A DNA stretch of 64,000 nt from Prorocentrum cordatum (GCA_963575745.1 CAUYUJ010021167.1:66956-130955), one strand, 5' to 3'. Positions 38,189 to 48,489 are shown, numbered from the stretch's first letter. Numbers and translations: made by a program. The notes: a model not told the origin generated them from the letters alone.

Positions 38189-39395
38189 GGATTACCAACA
38201 TGAAGTGCGGGGGGACCCATAGGGAGGGGGCTCCCGCCTGAGACTTCCTCACAATTCACTCACGAACGAGGCTCCCACTGGACACGTCCTCCAAATTCAA
38301 ACCTGAGAGACCCAAGAATAACGACAGTTACAAGAATTTGATGACCAGCATCGGATTGCCAACATGAAGCGCGGGACCCATAGGGAGGGGGGTCCCGCCT
38401 GAGACTTCCTCAATATTCAATCACAGACGAAGCTCCCGCTGGATACTTCCTCCATCTTCAAGCCCGAAGAGCCCAAAAGTGACGACAGCTGGAAAAATTG
38501 GATGACCCGCATCGGATTACCAACATGATCCGCGGGGCCCATAAAGAGGGGGGTTCCCGCCTGAGACTTCCTCGCAACTCACTCCAAGACGAGGCTCCCG
38601 CCTGATATTTTTTCCATATGCAGGCTTGAGGAGCCCCAAATTGATGACAGTTAAACGAATTGGATGACCCGCATCGGATTACCAACATGATCCGCGGGGC
38701 CCATAGGGAGGGAGTTCCCGCCTGAGACTTCCTCACAATTCACTCACAGACAAAACTCCCGCCAAAACAAACGATTACAGGAATTGAATGACCCGCATGA
38801 ATTACCGACATGAAGTGCGAGACCCATAGGGAAGGGGCTTCCGCCTGAGACTTCCTCGCGCCTGATACTTCCTCCATCTTCAAGCCCGAAGAGCCCAAAA
38901 GTGACGACAGCTACAGGAATTGGATGACCCGCATCGGATTACCCACATGATCCGCGAGGCCCATAGGGACGGAGCTCCCGCCTGAGGCTTCCTCACAACC
39001 CACTCACAGACGAGGCTCCCGCCTGGTAGTTTTTCCCACACTCAGGCCTGAGGAGCCCAAAACTGACGAATGTTACAAGAATCGGATGACCCGCATCGGA
39101 TTACCAACATGATCCGCGGGGCCCATAGGGAGGGGGCTCCTGCCTGAGACTTCCTCACAATTCAATCACAGACAAAGCTCCCGCCTGACACTTGCTCCAT
39201 ATTCAAGCCTGAAGAGCCCAAAAATGACGACAGCTAGAAGAATTGGATGACCCGCGTCGGATTACCAACATGATCCGCGGGGCCCACTGGGAGCTCCCGC
39301 CTGAGACCTCCTCGCAATTCACTCACAGACGAGACTCCCTCCTGATACTTCCTCCATATTCAGGCCTGAGGAGCCCAACAGTGACGACAGTGAGT
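38189..39395 (+). repeat. ~163-bp tandem repeat, about 7.5 units
   Basis: Unit starts (GGATTACCAACATGA) fall near 38189, 38352, 38514, 38677, 38795, 38936, 39098 and 39262, i.e. 162-164 bp apart with one shortened unit. Shared text: CGCGGGGCCCATAGGGAGG, CTCCCGCCTGAGACTTCCTC, TTCAAGCCTGAAGAGCCC, GACGACAG, GAATTGGATGACCCGCATC. Confidence 0.95.
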
Positions 39396-39399
39396 GACT

Positions 39400-39560
39400 G
39401 AATGAGTGAGTGAGTGATGATGCGTATGATGACGATGAGAAGCGAGTGCGTAAGTGTGAAATTGAACGAATGTGAATGTAGGTGGGTGTGCGATTGATGA
39501 AAATGATGATGCTGATGATGACAGAATGAATGAGTGAGTGAGGGTGAGTGATGAGGAGGG
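39400..39560. repeat. GAGTGA/ATGATG low-complexity tract
   Basis: GAGTGAGTGATGATG and GATGATGACAGAATGAATGAGTG units. Confidence 0.75.
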
Positions 39561-39639
39561 AGAGAGGGGGGATGTGAGGATTGCGCGGGGTGTCCACAGA
39601 AAAAAAAGCCCCGCTTAGGATGTGGGGGAAAATGCAAGA

Positions 39640-39870
39640 GCTTCACGGATGCAAGGCGGCTGGTTTTCAAAACAGGGTTCCCGCCTGAACGCCACGCACA
39701 TTCGTTAAAACATGCAACCGCTTCACACATTGAGGGCGGGTCATTTTCCAAATGCGGTTGCCGCTTTAGCGCCGCGCACAGCCGCTCGTTGTTGCTCGAT
39801 GTGCTGGAGTTCCGCGGATTGAGAATGGTCCCTTTTCCAAAAAGGTGTTTCTCTCCGTAGCGCCGCGCGC
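39640..39870 (-). repeat. reverse copies of the CGGCGCTAAGGCGAGAGCC family
   Basis: CACGGATGCAAGGCGGCTGG, TTTTCAAAACAGGGTTCCCG, CCGCTTTAGCGCCGCGCAC; three imperfect units in reverse orientation. Confidence 0.7.
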
Positions 39871-39874
39871 ATTC

Positions 39875-40995
39875 GTGTTAAAGTTCCAAGGGTTCCACGG
39901 GTTCCCATTGCTAATGTACCAGGTGTTGCGTTTGGGAGCGATTCAGGCTCGTCAAGGCGCAACAGGTACATTGATTCGGTGTTGAAATCCCAGGAAAACT
40001 GCTCTGGCACGCCTCAAGATCGCCAAGAATGCAACATTCAGATTGATTCGTGGCGTCGAAGCTCCGAAACTGGTGTTTCGTCACGCCTCGGGATCTTCAA
40101 ACGGTCGCCCCCAACGGGACCCTCCCCTCAGAAGAAACAATGTGTATAAGGCCTTGTAAAAAAGGGAGCATGGAAGGAGGGTTGATTCCAACATCGTCGA
40201 TGAGTCTTGGGTTTACAATGGCCCCCATTCATCCTCCCCATCACCATCATGCCCCCCTGACAAATGACTTGATTACATCGTGGAGGCAGAACCAGAGAAA
40301 CGGATGTAAGATGCGAATGGCAAGGAGCTTGATCATGTTACCTGAACACGAGTGGTTAACACATGTCTAAAGGCGTATAACACGGTGACGCGGGGAGCTC
40401 CCCTGAGCCAAACGCCCATGGAAGCACCGCGGCAAGCCAGTCAGGGAAAGGGTGAGAAGGCGGTGGACTACCGCTCGAGTCCGGCGTTCAAACGAGTCCG
40501 CTGCGCCTCGTCGGCCCCGCGCGCAAACCGCGCAGGAACCCGCGAGGCCAGAAAAAAAGGTTTCGGCAAAATGCTTCACTGACCGCACCTTCCCAACAGA
40601 ACATATGCGAAGAGGGCTTTACCAACCGCCCTTGAACACACAGTTGCCTGGCAGTAGACAAGTGGTGGAGCATGGACTGATGGGAGCTGCTGCTCGACCG
40701 ACAGTCGGCGGGAGCTGCTACTCCACCGACAGTTGGCGGGAGCAGCGCTCACGCGCACGCTCGACTTCCGCATCGCGGTTGCCCGCGAAACTTGGCGATC
40801 TGGTAACTTAATCACATTAGTCGGTCTCCTCCTTATGGGTGAGACTGCTGTGCTGGGAGCTCGGGGCGGTCTTCTATTCCTCTCGTCGCTCAGCCTGACG
40901 GCGTCGCGGTCGTAGCTGACGCGACCGCCCGCGGCGTTGAGGATGAGCTACGGCAAGCACGACTACGTGGGAAACGCCCGAAAAATTATCGCCAG
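39875..40995. other. no recognised gene
   Basis: Mixed sequence including a duplicated GGGAGCTGCTGCTCGACCGACAGT motif near 40682-40735. Plus frame text near 40945-41030 (SYGKHDYVGNARKII) is protein-like but unidentified. Confidence 0.4.
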
Positions 40996-40999
40996 ACGC

Positions 41000-42625
41000 T
41001 TCCTCATCGAAGCTCAAGAATGCCTCACGCACCCCTGGACAAGGATGCAACTCCACGCGTCTTCCTCCTTCGCCACCCCCCTCTGTCGTGTAGTCGTCCA
41101 ATGAGGCCCCGCGCAGGTAGTAGTGGCGCTGCGCGTGGATGCACTGACGCTGGCGCTGCGTCTCGAGGGGCCGGGACCACTCGCGGGGTCCGCGGCCAAG
41201 ACCGGCCGCAGCGTGCTCGACGGCAGCTGAGATTCGATGCTGATTGTCGGCGCCCCTCCACCTCCTCCGGCTGGGCATCTTCCCGCCAGAGGGCCATGAA
41301 TACAAAAAGGAACACCTGTGACGGTCCTCGGGAACGGAAACTGGGCAGGGCTCGATCGGCCCGATCGGTTCCTGCTCTGCAAGGGTCCCTCGGCCCGCGC
41401 ATCAACGAAGATCAGTGCAAGAAGTTGCCGCCGCTGGCGGTGGACGTAAATTTGGCGCATCTTCGGGTTTGGCCACGGAGGCGGTCGGTCCCAAAAGCAG
41501 CTGAGGGCACTCCCACGCCCGCGCAGTGGGGAGGCAAAAGGCACCTGCCGGTTGGCGTCACGCACGGCAGTCTCGGTCGCATTCTGGTGTGCGGCCTCAA
41601 GAACCGTATTCGAATGGGCCTGAACGATCGGGGTACAGGCCTCTCCGAATCCAGACCAAGTTGATTTCGTCGATGCCATACCCTTCCTTGACAAACCCCA
41701 CGCCGATGACATCGCCACACGAACTGAAAGATGCCAACTCCGTGCCTCCTTCAGCTTGCGGTGCGGGGGCTGATCTGTGCTGGTGGGGTCGTTCGGCTCG
41801 CGTCGGCGCCATCATGCTGATGTTGCATGTCCTGTACGGCGTCGCGCACCTCTCGGTCCGTTGCTTGAACGTCTGTTTCGAGCTCCTTGATGAGAAAAGA
41901 TAAATCGTTAATAGAGGGCCTCAACTTCTCTATCTTCTCGTACTGTGTGGTGATGCGTTTCTCGAAATGTTCCTGTCGCTTCTCAGCCTTGGCAACATGC
42001 TGTCAGGTAGGAGCGCCACCCTTCGAGAGACCGGGGCAAGCTGCCAGGGCGGCGTAACGCTTCGCTCCTTCGGTGCCTCCAGCTCTTGAGCGAGTTGATG
42101 AAGCTGCTGAGCCTTATCACGCGCAATGGTAGGAAAGGGCCCAGGGGAAGGGCAGGTGACAGGTCGGCTCCGAAACCCTTGCCGCTCGTGTTTTGCTGAC
42201 CTATTCGCTGTCTGAGCCTGCGTGGAAGGATATGAGCCAAGCCGTTGACCACAATGTTTGCAGCACAAGGCTCCCATGGGGTTTTGCGACAGTTGCAATG
42301 GAAACGAAGCCAAGTTCCCTTTGGCCGCCACTGTGTACCATTCTTCGTTGCTGGGCAACTTGCCCCATGTGTATCGCTTCGATTCGAATAACGTGTTCTA
42401 TGGAACGCGATCGGTGCCTCCCCATCGACGAGGCCACTATTGCTGCACCCAAAGTCTACGCTCCCAGCCTAAACCGTCAGCAGCAGCCATGCCACCAGGG
42501 AGAGGAAAAGTATGGAAGAGCCCGCACACGCTGGTGTGCGGGCTCACTCCGAGAGCAAACCTGGACGAGCTATGGAAAGCTGCCTCTGACCAGAGGTATC
42601 CGCGCGTTCCGCCGAGGAAGCGATC
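41000..42625 (-). pseudogene. coiled-coil retrotransposon ORF relic (gag/ORF1-like)
   Basis: Minus strand, downstream of a spliced-leader relic. 42358 onward: MPSNEEWYTVAAKGN, ALCCKHCGQRLGSYPS (a CxxC-type finger remnant), DKAQQLHQLAQELEAPKE. After a shift near 42003: HVAKAEKRQEHFEKRITTQY, EKIEKLRPSINDLSFLIKEL, ETDVQATDREVRDAVQDM, a typical coiled coil. Further down, another shift leads to FGEACTPIVQAHSNTVLEAA. A finger plus coiled coil is the layout of ORF1/gag-like proteins encoded by dinoflagellate retroelements. Several frameshifts show it is dead. Confidence 0.5.
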
Positions 42626-42647
42626 ATCTTGAGCCAAAACGGCTACA
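42626..42647 (-). other. spliced-leader-like relic, 20/22 match
   Basis: The minus strand reads TCTGTAGCCGTTTTGGCTC then AAG, two substitutions from DinoSL (positions 3 and 10), followed by ATGATCGCTT rather than a GT donor. As at 12750, a GAG/CTC array lies directly on its 5' side (42657-42765). Confidence 0.7.
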
Positions 42648-42656
42648 GAGCGGGCA

Positions 42657-42717
42657 ATGAGAGGAGGAGGAGGAGGAGGAGGAGAGGAGGAGGAGGAGGA
42701 AGATCAGGAGGAGCAGC

Positions 42718-42750
<33 letters not shown>

Positions 42751-42765
42751 AGGAGGAGGAAGTAG
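42657..42765. repeat. GAG array with GAGCAG units
   Basis: GAGGAGGAG then AGGAGCAGGAGCAG. Confidence 0.9.
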
Positions 42766-42954
42766 GTCGTCTAAGTCTGCCGCCCAATCCATCTCGGTAC
42801 TCTTGATGTACACCTCCACGGGTGCCCCGTCCTGTCACGGGACGGGGGGAGGGGGGGGGCAGGTAGTCAGAGAGAGGGGGGGGAGATCGTCAAGAGCTTA
42901 ACGACTTCTGCCGTACCTTTACTGGGCTATCTAGACATGTCTGGAAGAGAGAAG

Positions 42955-43170
42955 AGTCAGCCCCCCTGGAAAAAAACGTCCGAGACCACCCCCACCATGC
43001 CCCCACCACCCAGGACACTGCAACCTCCTCGAGCCTCTGGGAACAGATTCTGTGGGGACCACCACCCTGCAAAAACCGTCCGGGACTCCCCCCACCATGG
43101 CCCCACCATCCCTGACACTGGCAGCCTCTTGGAGCCTCTGGGTACGAATTCTTGAATGGACCCCCCCCGG
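42955..43170 (+). repeat. tandem duplication, about 110 bp x2
   Basis: AAAAACGTCCG(A/G)GACCACC, CCCACCATG, CCCCACCA, GACACTG, GAGCCTCTGGG in two successive units (about 42966 and 43073). Confidence 0.8.
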
Positions 43171-43369
43171 GGGTCCATAAGCCTTTTCTATTAGAGAGGG
43201 GGAAGGGCCGGGCGCGCCGACACACCAGATACGCCCATAACCGCCCTCGAAGCCCCAGGCGCGGTCCGAGGAAAGCCCGACACGCCCCGCGATCGCACCC
43301 ACACGCCCAGATATGTTCCGCGAAAGCACCTGTTGGGGTCGGCGGCAGAGGCGGCAGCCTTTAGATAAG

Positions 43370-43482
43370 CCTAAATGTTCGAAGGTCCTCAAGGACTTCT
43401 TGGATCGGCGCTGGACCCCCCCCCCGGTGGTGCCTCGGGCCGATCCGAGCGGTCAGCGCGGAGCTCCAAACGTTTAGGCATG
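43370..43482. mobile_element. TIR-like dispersed element (GGAGCTCCG family)
   Basis: Begins CCTAAATGTTCGAAGG, has CTTCTTGGATCGGCGCTGG internally and ends GCGCGGAGCTCCAAACGTTTAGG. The outer TAAATGTT/AACGTTTA and TTGGATCGGC/GCCGATCC pairs are inverted. Confidence 0.6.
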
Positions 43483-43770
43483 TGCAGACGCGTAATATTA
43501 CTACGACCCTCGCATGATTAGTGTGATTAGTGATAGTATCACGTATATGAAGGATATTAGCATCAATAGTTGTATTAAGAACAACAGAACTAGAGTGTGC
43601 CGAGTATTAGTCTAATCGATGGCATGTTTAGTCTTAGTATTAGTAGTGTTGTTTTTGGAATTGCTACGGGCGTTGTGAGTAGTATCCGTATGCCTAAGGC
43701 TAATCGTAGTATCCGTTGTCTTCGCAGCACTGTTATTGGGACTACTATGAATAATATTCCGGTTCGTAGC

Positions 43771-43775
43771 ATGAA

Positions 43776-43844
<69 letters not shown>

Positions 43845-44111
43845 TAGTAGTAGTAGTTGCTGTTGTAGTAGCAGTAGTAGCAGTAGCAGTAGCAGTAGTA
43901 GTAGTAGTAGTAGTACGAATGATAGAACGACTACTAATAACAATAATAACAATAGTAGTAGTAGTAGTCATAGTAGTAGTAAAAATGATAATAAGAATAG
44001 TAGTAGGACTGGTGGAAGTAGTAGTGGCCGTCGTCGTAGTCGTAGTAGTGGTAGTAGTGGTAGTAGCGGCAGTGGTAGTAGTAGTAGTAGTAGTAGTAGT
44101 AGTCGTCGTAT

Positions 44112-44173
<62 letters not shown>

Positions 44174-44258
44174 ATAGTAGTAGTAGTAGTAGTAGTAGTA
44201 GTCGTGGTCGTGGTCGTAGTCGTCGTAGTACTGGTACTGGCACGGGCACGGGTATATA

Positions 44259-44347
<89 letters not shown>

Positions 44348-44433
44348 ATAGTAGTGGTAGTGGTAGTGGTAGTGGTAGTAGCAGTAGTGGTGGTAGTAGT
44401 ACCAGTAGTAGAAGTAGTGCGAGTAGGAGTGAG

Positions 44434-44509
<76 letters not shown>

Positions 44510-44640
44510 ACAATAGCAGTAACAGTAACAGTAACAGTAGTAGTAGTAGTAGTAGTAGTAGTCGTAGTAGTAGTAGTAGTAGTAGTAGTAGTGATAGTAG
44601 TAGAAGTAGAAGTAGTAGTAGTAGCAGTGGTTGTGGTTGT
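43771..44640. repeat. AGT trinucleotide array, about 870 bp
   Basis: AGT with GGT, CGT, AAT, AGC variants. Encodes poly-S, poly-V or poly-L by frame; flanked on both sides by AT-rich decayed text of the same flavour. Confidence 0.95.
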
Positions 44641-44934
44641 GCTCGTATGATCAGTAGTCGTAGTATGAATCGGACGTACAATTTCAACAACGCGTAGTAC
44701 TGTGGTAACGTGTTCTTCCTCTTATGGCATGTATGCTCACTATGGTTAGTACCACTCGTAGTCGTACAAATATTGATACTAGTAGGCGTATTATTCGAGT
44801 TGTAGTCAATAGTGTGATGAGTCTACTCGTAATGATTTTGATAGTCGTCGTACCACTCCTATTATCGAGATGCTTATTCCTAGCACTCGTCTTTTTAGTC
44901 TGACTCGTCTTTGTGTTATCCTTTTTCGGGCTGA

Positions 44935-45180
44935 TGGGAAGGAGGGGAAGAGGAGCGGAGGAACAAAGGAGGAGGAGGAGAAGGAGGAGAAGGAGCGGAG
45001 CAGCTGAGAACAAGAAGGAGGGGGGAGAAGGGGGGAGGGAGAAGGAGGCGCGGAGGAGGAGGGAGGGAGGAGGAGGAGGAGGGATGAGCGAGGAGGAAGG
45101 GACGAGGAGGAGGAGGACGAGGAGGAGGAGGAGGAGGAGCGGGAGGAGAAGCGGAAGAGGAGGAGGAGGAGGATATGTGC
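44935..45180. repeat. GAG-rich array
   Basis: GAGGAGGAG with GGGAGGGAG, AAGGAG and GACGAG variants. Confidence 0.9.
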
Positions 45181-45223
45181 ATATCTCCATTGCAGAGGAG
45201 AAGCGCCCGGGGCTCTGGCGCAC

Positions 45224-45310
45224 GCTCGGCCGTCCATGAGAACCGTGGTATGCAGGCTCATGTACAGGTTCTCCTTCGGCGAGGAGATGTAGTCGCTCAG
45301 CCGCCCTGGC
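45224..45310 (-). CDS. RSH: RSH exon e: synthetase core
   Basis: PGRLSDYISSPKENLYMSLH then TTVLMDGRA. (V)-P-G-R-x-x-D-Y-I-x-x-P-K-x-N-x-Y-x-S-L-H-T-x-V is the signature of the RelA/SpoT synthetase domain; here G-Y-Q-S-L-H has become L-Y-M-S-L-H. The acceptor CCGAG|GCCAGG (phase 2) pairs with exon d donor CACAG|GCCCGC. The end is uncertain: GCCGAGC|GTGCGC gives 45224, but the frame stays open past it. This is the most diagnostic single exon of the synthetase half. Confidence 0.82.
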
Positions 45311-46169
45311 CTCGGCGGCAGCAGCCTGCAGCTGGGGGGGGAGGATGTGGCACAATCATTCCAATCGCTATGAGCTGTGTGATACTGCGTGTTCGAAAAA
45401 TGTCTGTAGCATTCCATCTAAATTGATCTTTACTCTCCCGTGCCAATTTTCCACCTGTCTTTCCCGACCCCGGCTCCTCCAACACCTCCCCGGCGCCGTC
45501 AGAAGCCCCTCTGGCGGCAACCCGGGGGTCAACGCCAGAGATCCCGTTTGACAGCAGGAAACGGCTCTTCATCACATCCCCAGGGGAGGATTTTCTGTGC
45601 CCAACTTGTGCTCTGCCACTGAACAGGAGCAGGGGAGCAGGGGGAGAAGGAGCAGAAGAGAGTGCAGGAGCATGGACTCAGCGGGCAGCCTGCCCGAAGA
45701 GCGGCCAGAATACAACACACAAGAGGGGGGGGGCGGTAGAGGAGGGGGGCCAGACGGCCTCGAGAACTCAAAAACGCCCGCAGAGCCAGAAACGCCCAGA
45801 GTTTCAGGCCTAGCTCGGGGTCTGCCCCTTGAGCTGCACCATTCGAATGAGGCCTCCAGACAGAGAGCCACCTGACTTGGCGCACCGCGCCTCGCGATGT
45901 GCGACGTGTGGTCATCTTCGCGCCCCCGCGCGGCCGCCTTAGAGACAGGAGGGAAGGGCAGTTGCTCTGGCCCAGACCGCAACGCGCGAAGCGAGCCTAC
46001 CTTCGCGCCCCGCCCGTGTTCTAGGTGTCGGGCACCTTTGACCTTGCGGGTGCCTCGGGCTCCTTGACAACCGACGTCGGCTCCTGCCGGTCGGGGACCT
46101 GATGCCAGGGAAGAGCCCGGGGGGCCGATCCAGAGGGCGAGGGCGGGGCAAACCTCATTGGCAGACGTC

Positions 46170-46320
46170 CCTGGCACTGCGCCGAGGAACCACCGGCGAT
46201 CAGGTCTCGGTGAGGAAAAATACCGACGTCGCTACTCCCAGGATCTCTCCCTGGGTGCGTTCTGATCTGGATCTCGAGTGAATCCAGCCGTGGCGACGAG
46301 GGTTCTCAGGGACGAGCAGC
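46170..46320 (+). repeat. CTCCC-AGGGTGCGTTCTG dispersed family, copy 1
   Basis: CGCTACTCCCAGGATCTCTC, CCTGGGTGCGTTCTGATC, GAATCCAGCCGTGGCGACGA, GGGTTCTCAGG. Copies in the same orientation at 47650-47820 and 53900-54100. Confidence 0.65.
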
Positions 46321-46384
46321 GGCAGCTGTGTCCTGTCCTCCTCTGAGACCAAGACATACGAAGTCCTGTTTTCAATATGGGGGG

Positions 46385-46490
46385 GCCCAGAAGTCCGAAC
46401 CCTTTCCCCAGGGCGGGCTTCTCATCGTGGGTCGCTTTTTGGCGGTCTCGAGGCCCAATAAGGACCCCGAAGGGCTGAAAATTACGAAGA
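46385..46490 (+). repeat. copy of the ~120-bp dispersed family
   Basis: CCCAGAAGTCCGAACCCTTT, CCCCAGGGCGGGCTTCTCATC, GTCGCTTTTTGGCGGTC and AGGACCCCGAAGGGCTGAAA. Confidence 0.75.
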
Positions 46491-46552
46491 ACTCAGTTGG
46501 GTTGTTGTGATGCATAGGATGTTTGTGGATCATCGCAATCTTGCCCGCGGGC

Positions 46553-46716
46553 CTGTGGATCTGCCCGAGGCACGACCAACACGTCTCCCGGTCCTTGGCG
46601 ACGACCTTCATGCGAGGGATGGGCGCCGGAGGCGCGCTGCTCGGGCGCGCGGCCCAGCGCCGCAGCTGCGTGTGCAGAGGCTCCTCGCTCATCTCTATCT
46701 TCAGGATGGCGCCCTC
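46553..46716 (-). CDS. RSH: RSH exon d: linker/synthetase segment
   Basis: 54 codons plus two bases: EGAILKIEMSEEPLHTQLRR, WAARPSSAPPAPIPRMKVVA, KDRETCWSCLGQIH. The end (C-W-x-x-L-G-x-I-H|R-P-G-R-L) fits the C-Y-x-x-L-x-x-I-x...P-x-R-x-x-D-Y-I stretch just before exon e. If so, the R-x-K-x-x-Y-S and D-x-x-x-x-R motifs expected upstream are absent or in an unfound exon. The acceptor GAGAG|GAGGGC pairs with exon c ATGGAG|GATTGG and the donor CACAG|GCCCGC with exon e CCGAG|GCCAGG. Sequence similarity alone is modest. Confidence 0.5.
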
Positions 46717-46879
46717 CTCTCGAAGAACGCCAACTCAACTTTTTGTCAGCGGCGAGGGCGGCGATCGCACAACGCGTTCGGGAAGCGGGCGGGCCGCGCC
46801 AGGGCCTCGGGCACACAGTCTTTTTCGTCCGCCGCAGCGCGGCCCAGGCAATCCGCACGCGCGCTCTAGGGGGTCGGGC

Positions 46880-47560
46880 TGCGATACGGCACTACATGTC
46901 CGGCAGCAAGAACGGGGAAGGGTGGAGGAGGGCGGCCCCAGAAGGCTGGAAGGGGGGGGGGACATTCACGGCGCGAAGATCAACACCGTGGGCGGCCGGT
47001 GCGGCCAGCCTGTGCTGAGGCAACCAGGCATTGGAAGCGGGGAGGTATCACGGCCACACCCAGGGGCTGAGGCAGAGGCTGCAGGCGTGAAAACGTGGAG
47101 CACATCGAAGCGATGCAGGAGGAGGAGCAGCCGGCGTGCCCACGGAGGCGGGCGCAATCCGCATGATCCGCTGGACGTCTGCGTCTCAGGTGTCAGAATG
47201 CTGCAGGTGCGGCACCAGGGAGCTGCGTGCAGGCCAAGAGGACTGCGCTGGCAAGCCCAGCGCAGCAAAATGCTGCGGTGAAGCCAAGCTGTGCTGCAAA
47301 CGCCGGGCTCCCTGGCTGCAGGCGGCAAAGCTGCCGGGGGCTGCTGAGCGAGCTGCAGGGCTGGCGGAGCTGGCGAGGCTTCGCGCACCGCGACTGAAAC
47401 GGCGCAGCGTGGCGAGAGCTGGGGCTGCTGCGGAACCAGCTGAGCTGCCAGAAGCCAGGGCGCTGAAGCCGAAGCGGGGTGTAGCGCTGAGCAGCAGGGC
47501 TACGCGGCAGGGCTGCTGAGCCGGCTTCACTGAGGCTGGCCGCAGGGCTGGCTGGAGCCA
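46880..47560. other. no secure gene; GCTGC-rich plus-strand frames
   Basis: Plus frames are open, with cysteine- and alanine-rich text (SECCRCGTRELRAGQEDC) followed by a decayed GCTG-rich tract at 47270-47560. No family recognised. Confidence 0.35.
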
Positions 47561-47649
47561 GGGGTGCGGAGCGGGTACCGCAGGCGGGGCGGCGGCCGCG
47601 GAGAAGGACAGCGGGAGGAGGCCTCAGGCGTTGAGAGTCGTCGCCACGA

Positions 47650-47820
47650 GGAAAGCGCAGGCGGCTTCAGGCACTGGGGGCCGATGTGCCACGCCAACTA
47701 AGGGGAGGCCAAAAGGCATCGATACCGCTGCTCCCCGGACCTCTCCCAGGGTGCATTCTGGATTTTCGAAGCAAATCTGGCCGTGGCGGCGAGGGCCTCG
47801 CAGGAGACCCAAAAAGGCAA
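47650..47820 (+). repeat. CTCCC-AGGGTGCGTTCTG dispersed family, copy 2
   Basis: CGCTGCTCCCCGGACCTCTC, CCAGGGTGCATTCTGGATTT, GGCCGTGGCGGCGAGGGCC, CTCGCAGGAG. Confidence 0.65.
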
Positions 47821-47924
47821 GGGGAGGGTAGCGTTATGGGTACTTCCCTAATCAGAGCTTGCCTCTGAGCGGATTCGTGTGGTTAGGTGAGGTGTGCCGC
47901 CGATTTCGGCGGCGGGGCCGGATG

Positions 47925-48010
47925 CCCGGGTGCCCGGGTGCCCGGGTGCCCGGGCGCCCGCGGGTGCCCGGGTGCCTGGGTGCCCGGGTGCCTGGGTGCT
48001 TGGATGCCCG
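47925..48010 (+). repeat. 8-bp minisatellite GTGCCCGG
   Basis: About ten units of GGGTGCCC with CGCCCGCG and GTGCCTGG variants, passing directly into the next array. Confidence 0.9.
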
Positions 48011-48487
48011 GTAGCCCTATAGCCCCATAGCCCTATAGCCCTATAGCCGTATAGCCCTATAGCCCTATAGCCCTATAGCCCTATAGCCCTATAGCCCTAT
48101 AGCCCTACAGCCCTAGTAGCCCTAGTAGCCCAATAGCCCAATAGCCCTATAGCCCTATAGCCCTATAGCCGTATAGCCCTATAGCCCTATAGCCCTATAG
48201 CCCTATAGCCCTATAGCCCTATAGCCCTATAGCCCTAGTAGCCCTAGTAGCCCAATAGCCCAATAGCCCTATAGCCATATAGCCTTATAGTCTTATAGCC
48301 TTATAGCCCTATAGCCCTGTAGCTCTATAGCCCTGTAGCCCTGTAGCCATATAGCCCCATAGCCTTATAGCCCTATAGCCCTATAGCCCTATAGCCCTAT
48401 AACCCTGTGGCCCTATAGCCCCATAGCCCCATAGCCTTATAGCCCTACAGCCCTATAGCCCTATAGCCCCATAGCCCTATAGCCCTA
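48011..48487 (+). repeat. 8-bp minisatellite CCCTATAG, about 58 units
   Basis: CCCTATAGCCCTATAG with CCCAATAG, CCCTAGTAG, CCATATAG, CCTTATAG variants. A ~115-bp higher-order block (ending CCCTAGTAGCCCAATAG) appears at about 48100-48150 and again at 48230-48265. Confidence 0.95.
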
Positions 48488-48489
48488 AA

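Noticed and set aside
38189-39395. CRISPR array
   Set aside because: Units of about 163 bp are similar throughout, with no short repeat and unique spacer pattern, and the genome is eukaryotic.
41100-41190. Missing RSH exon with QIRT (minus text PLETQRQRQCIHAQRH)
   Set aside because: Superficial likeness to PLEVQIRT..MH only; no AGG-type junctions in the right phase, and the continuation does not lead into VADFG.
43597-44697. 366-codon Ser-rich and parallel Val/Leu-rich frames
   Set aside because: Direct translation of the AGT array; identical in kind on both strands.
45297-45575. Missing RSH exon with DIxGxR (minus text NATDIFRTRSITQLIAIG)
   Set aside because: Resemblance limited to two or three residues; frame and junctions do not fit exons d and e.
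48011-48487. Telomeric tract
   Set aside because: Unit is CCCTATAG (8 bp), not the heptamer CCCTAAA; internal, with an unrelated octamer array beside it.
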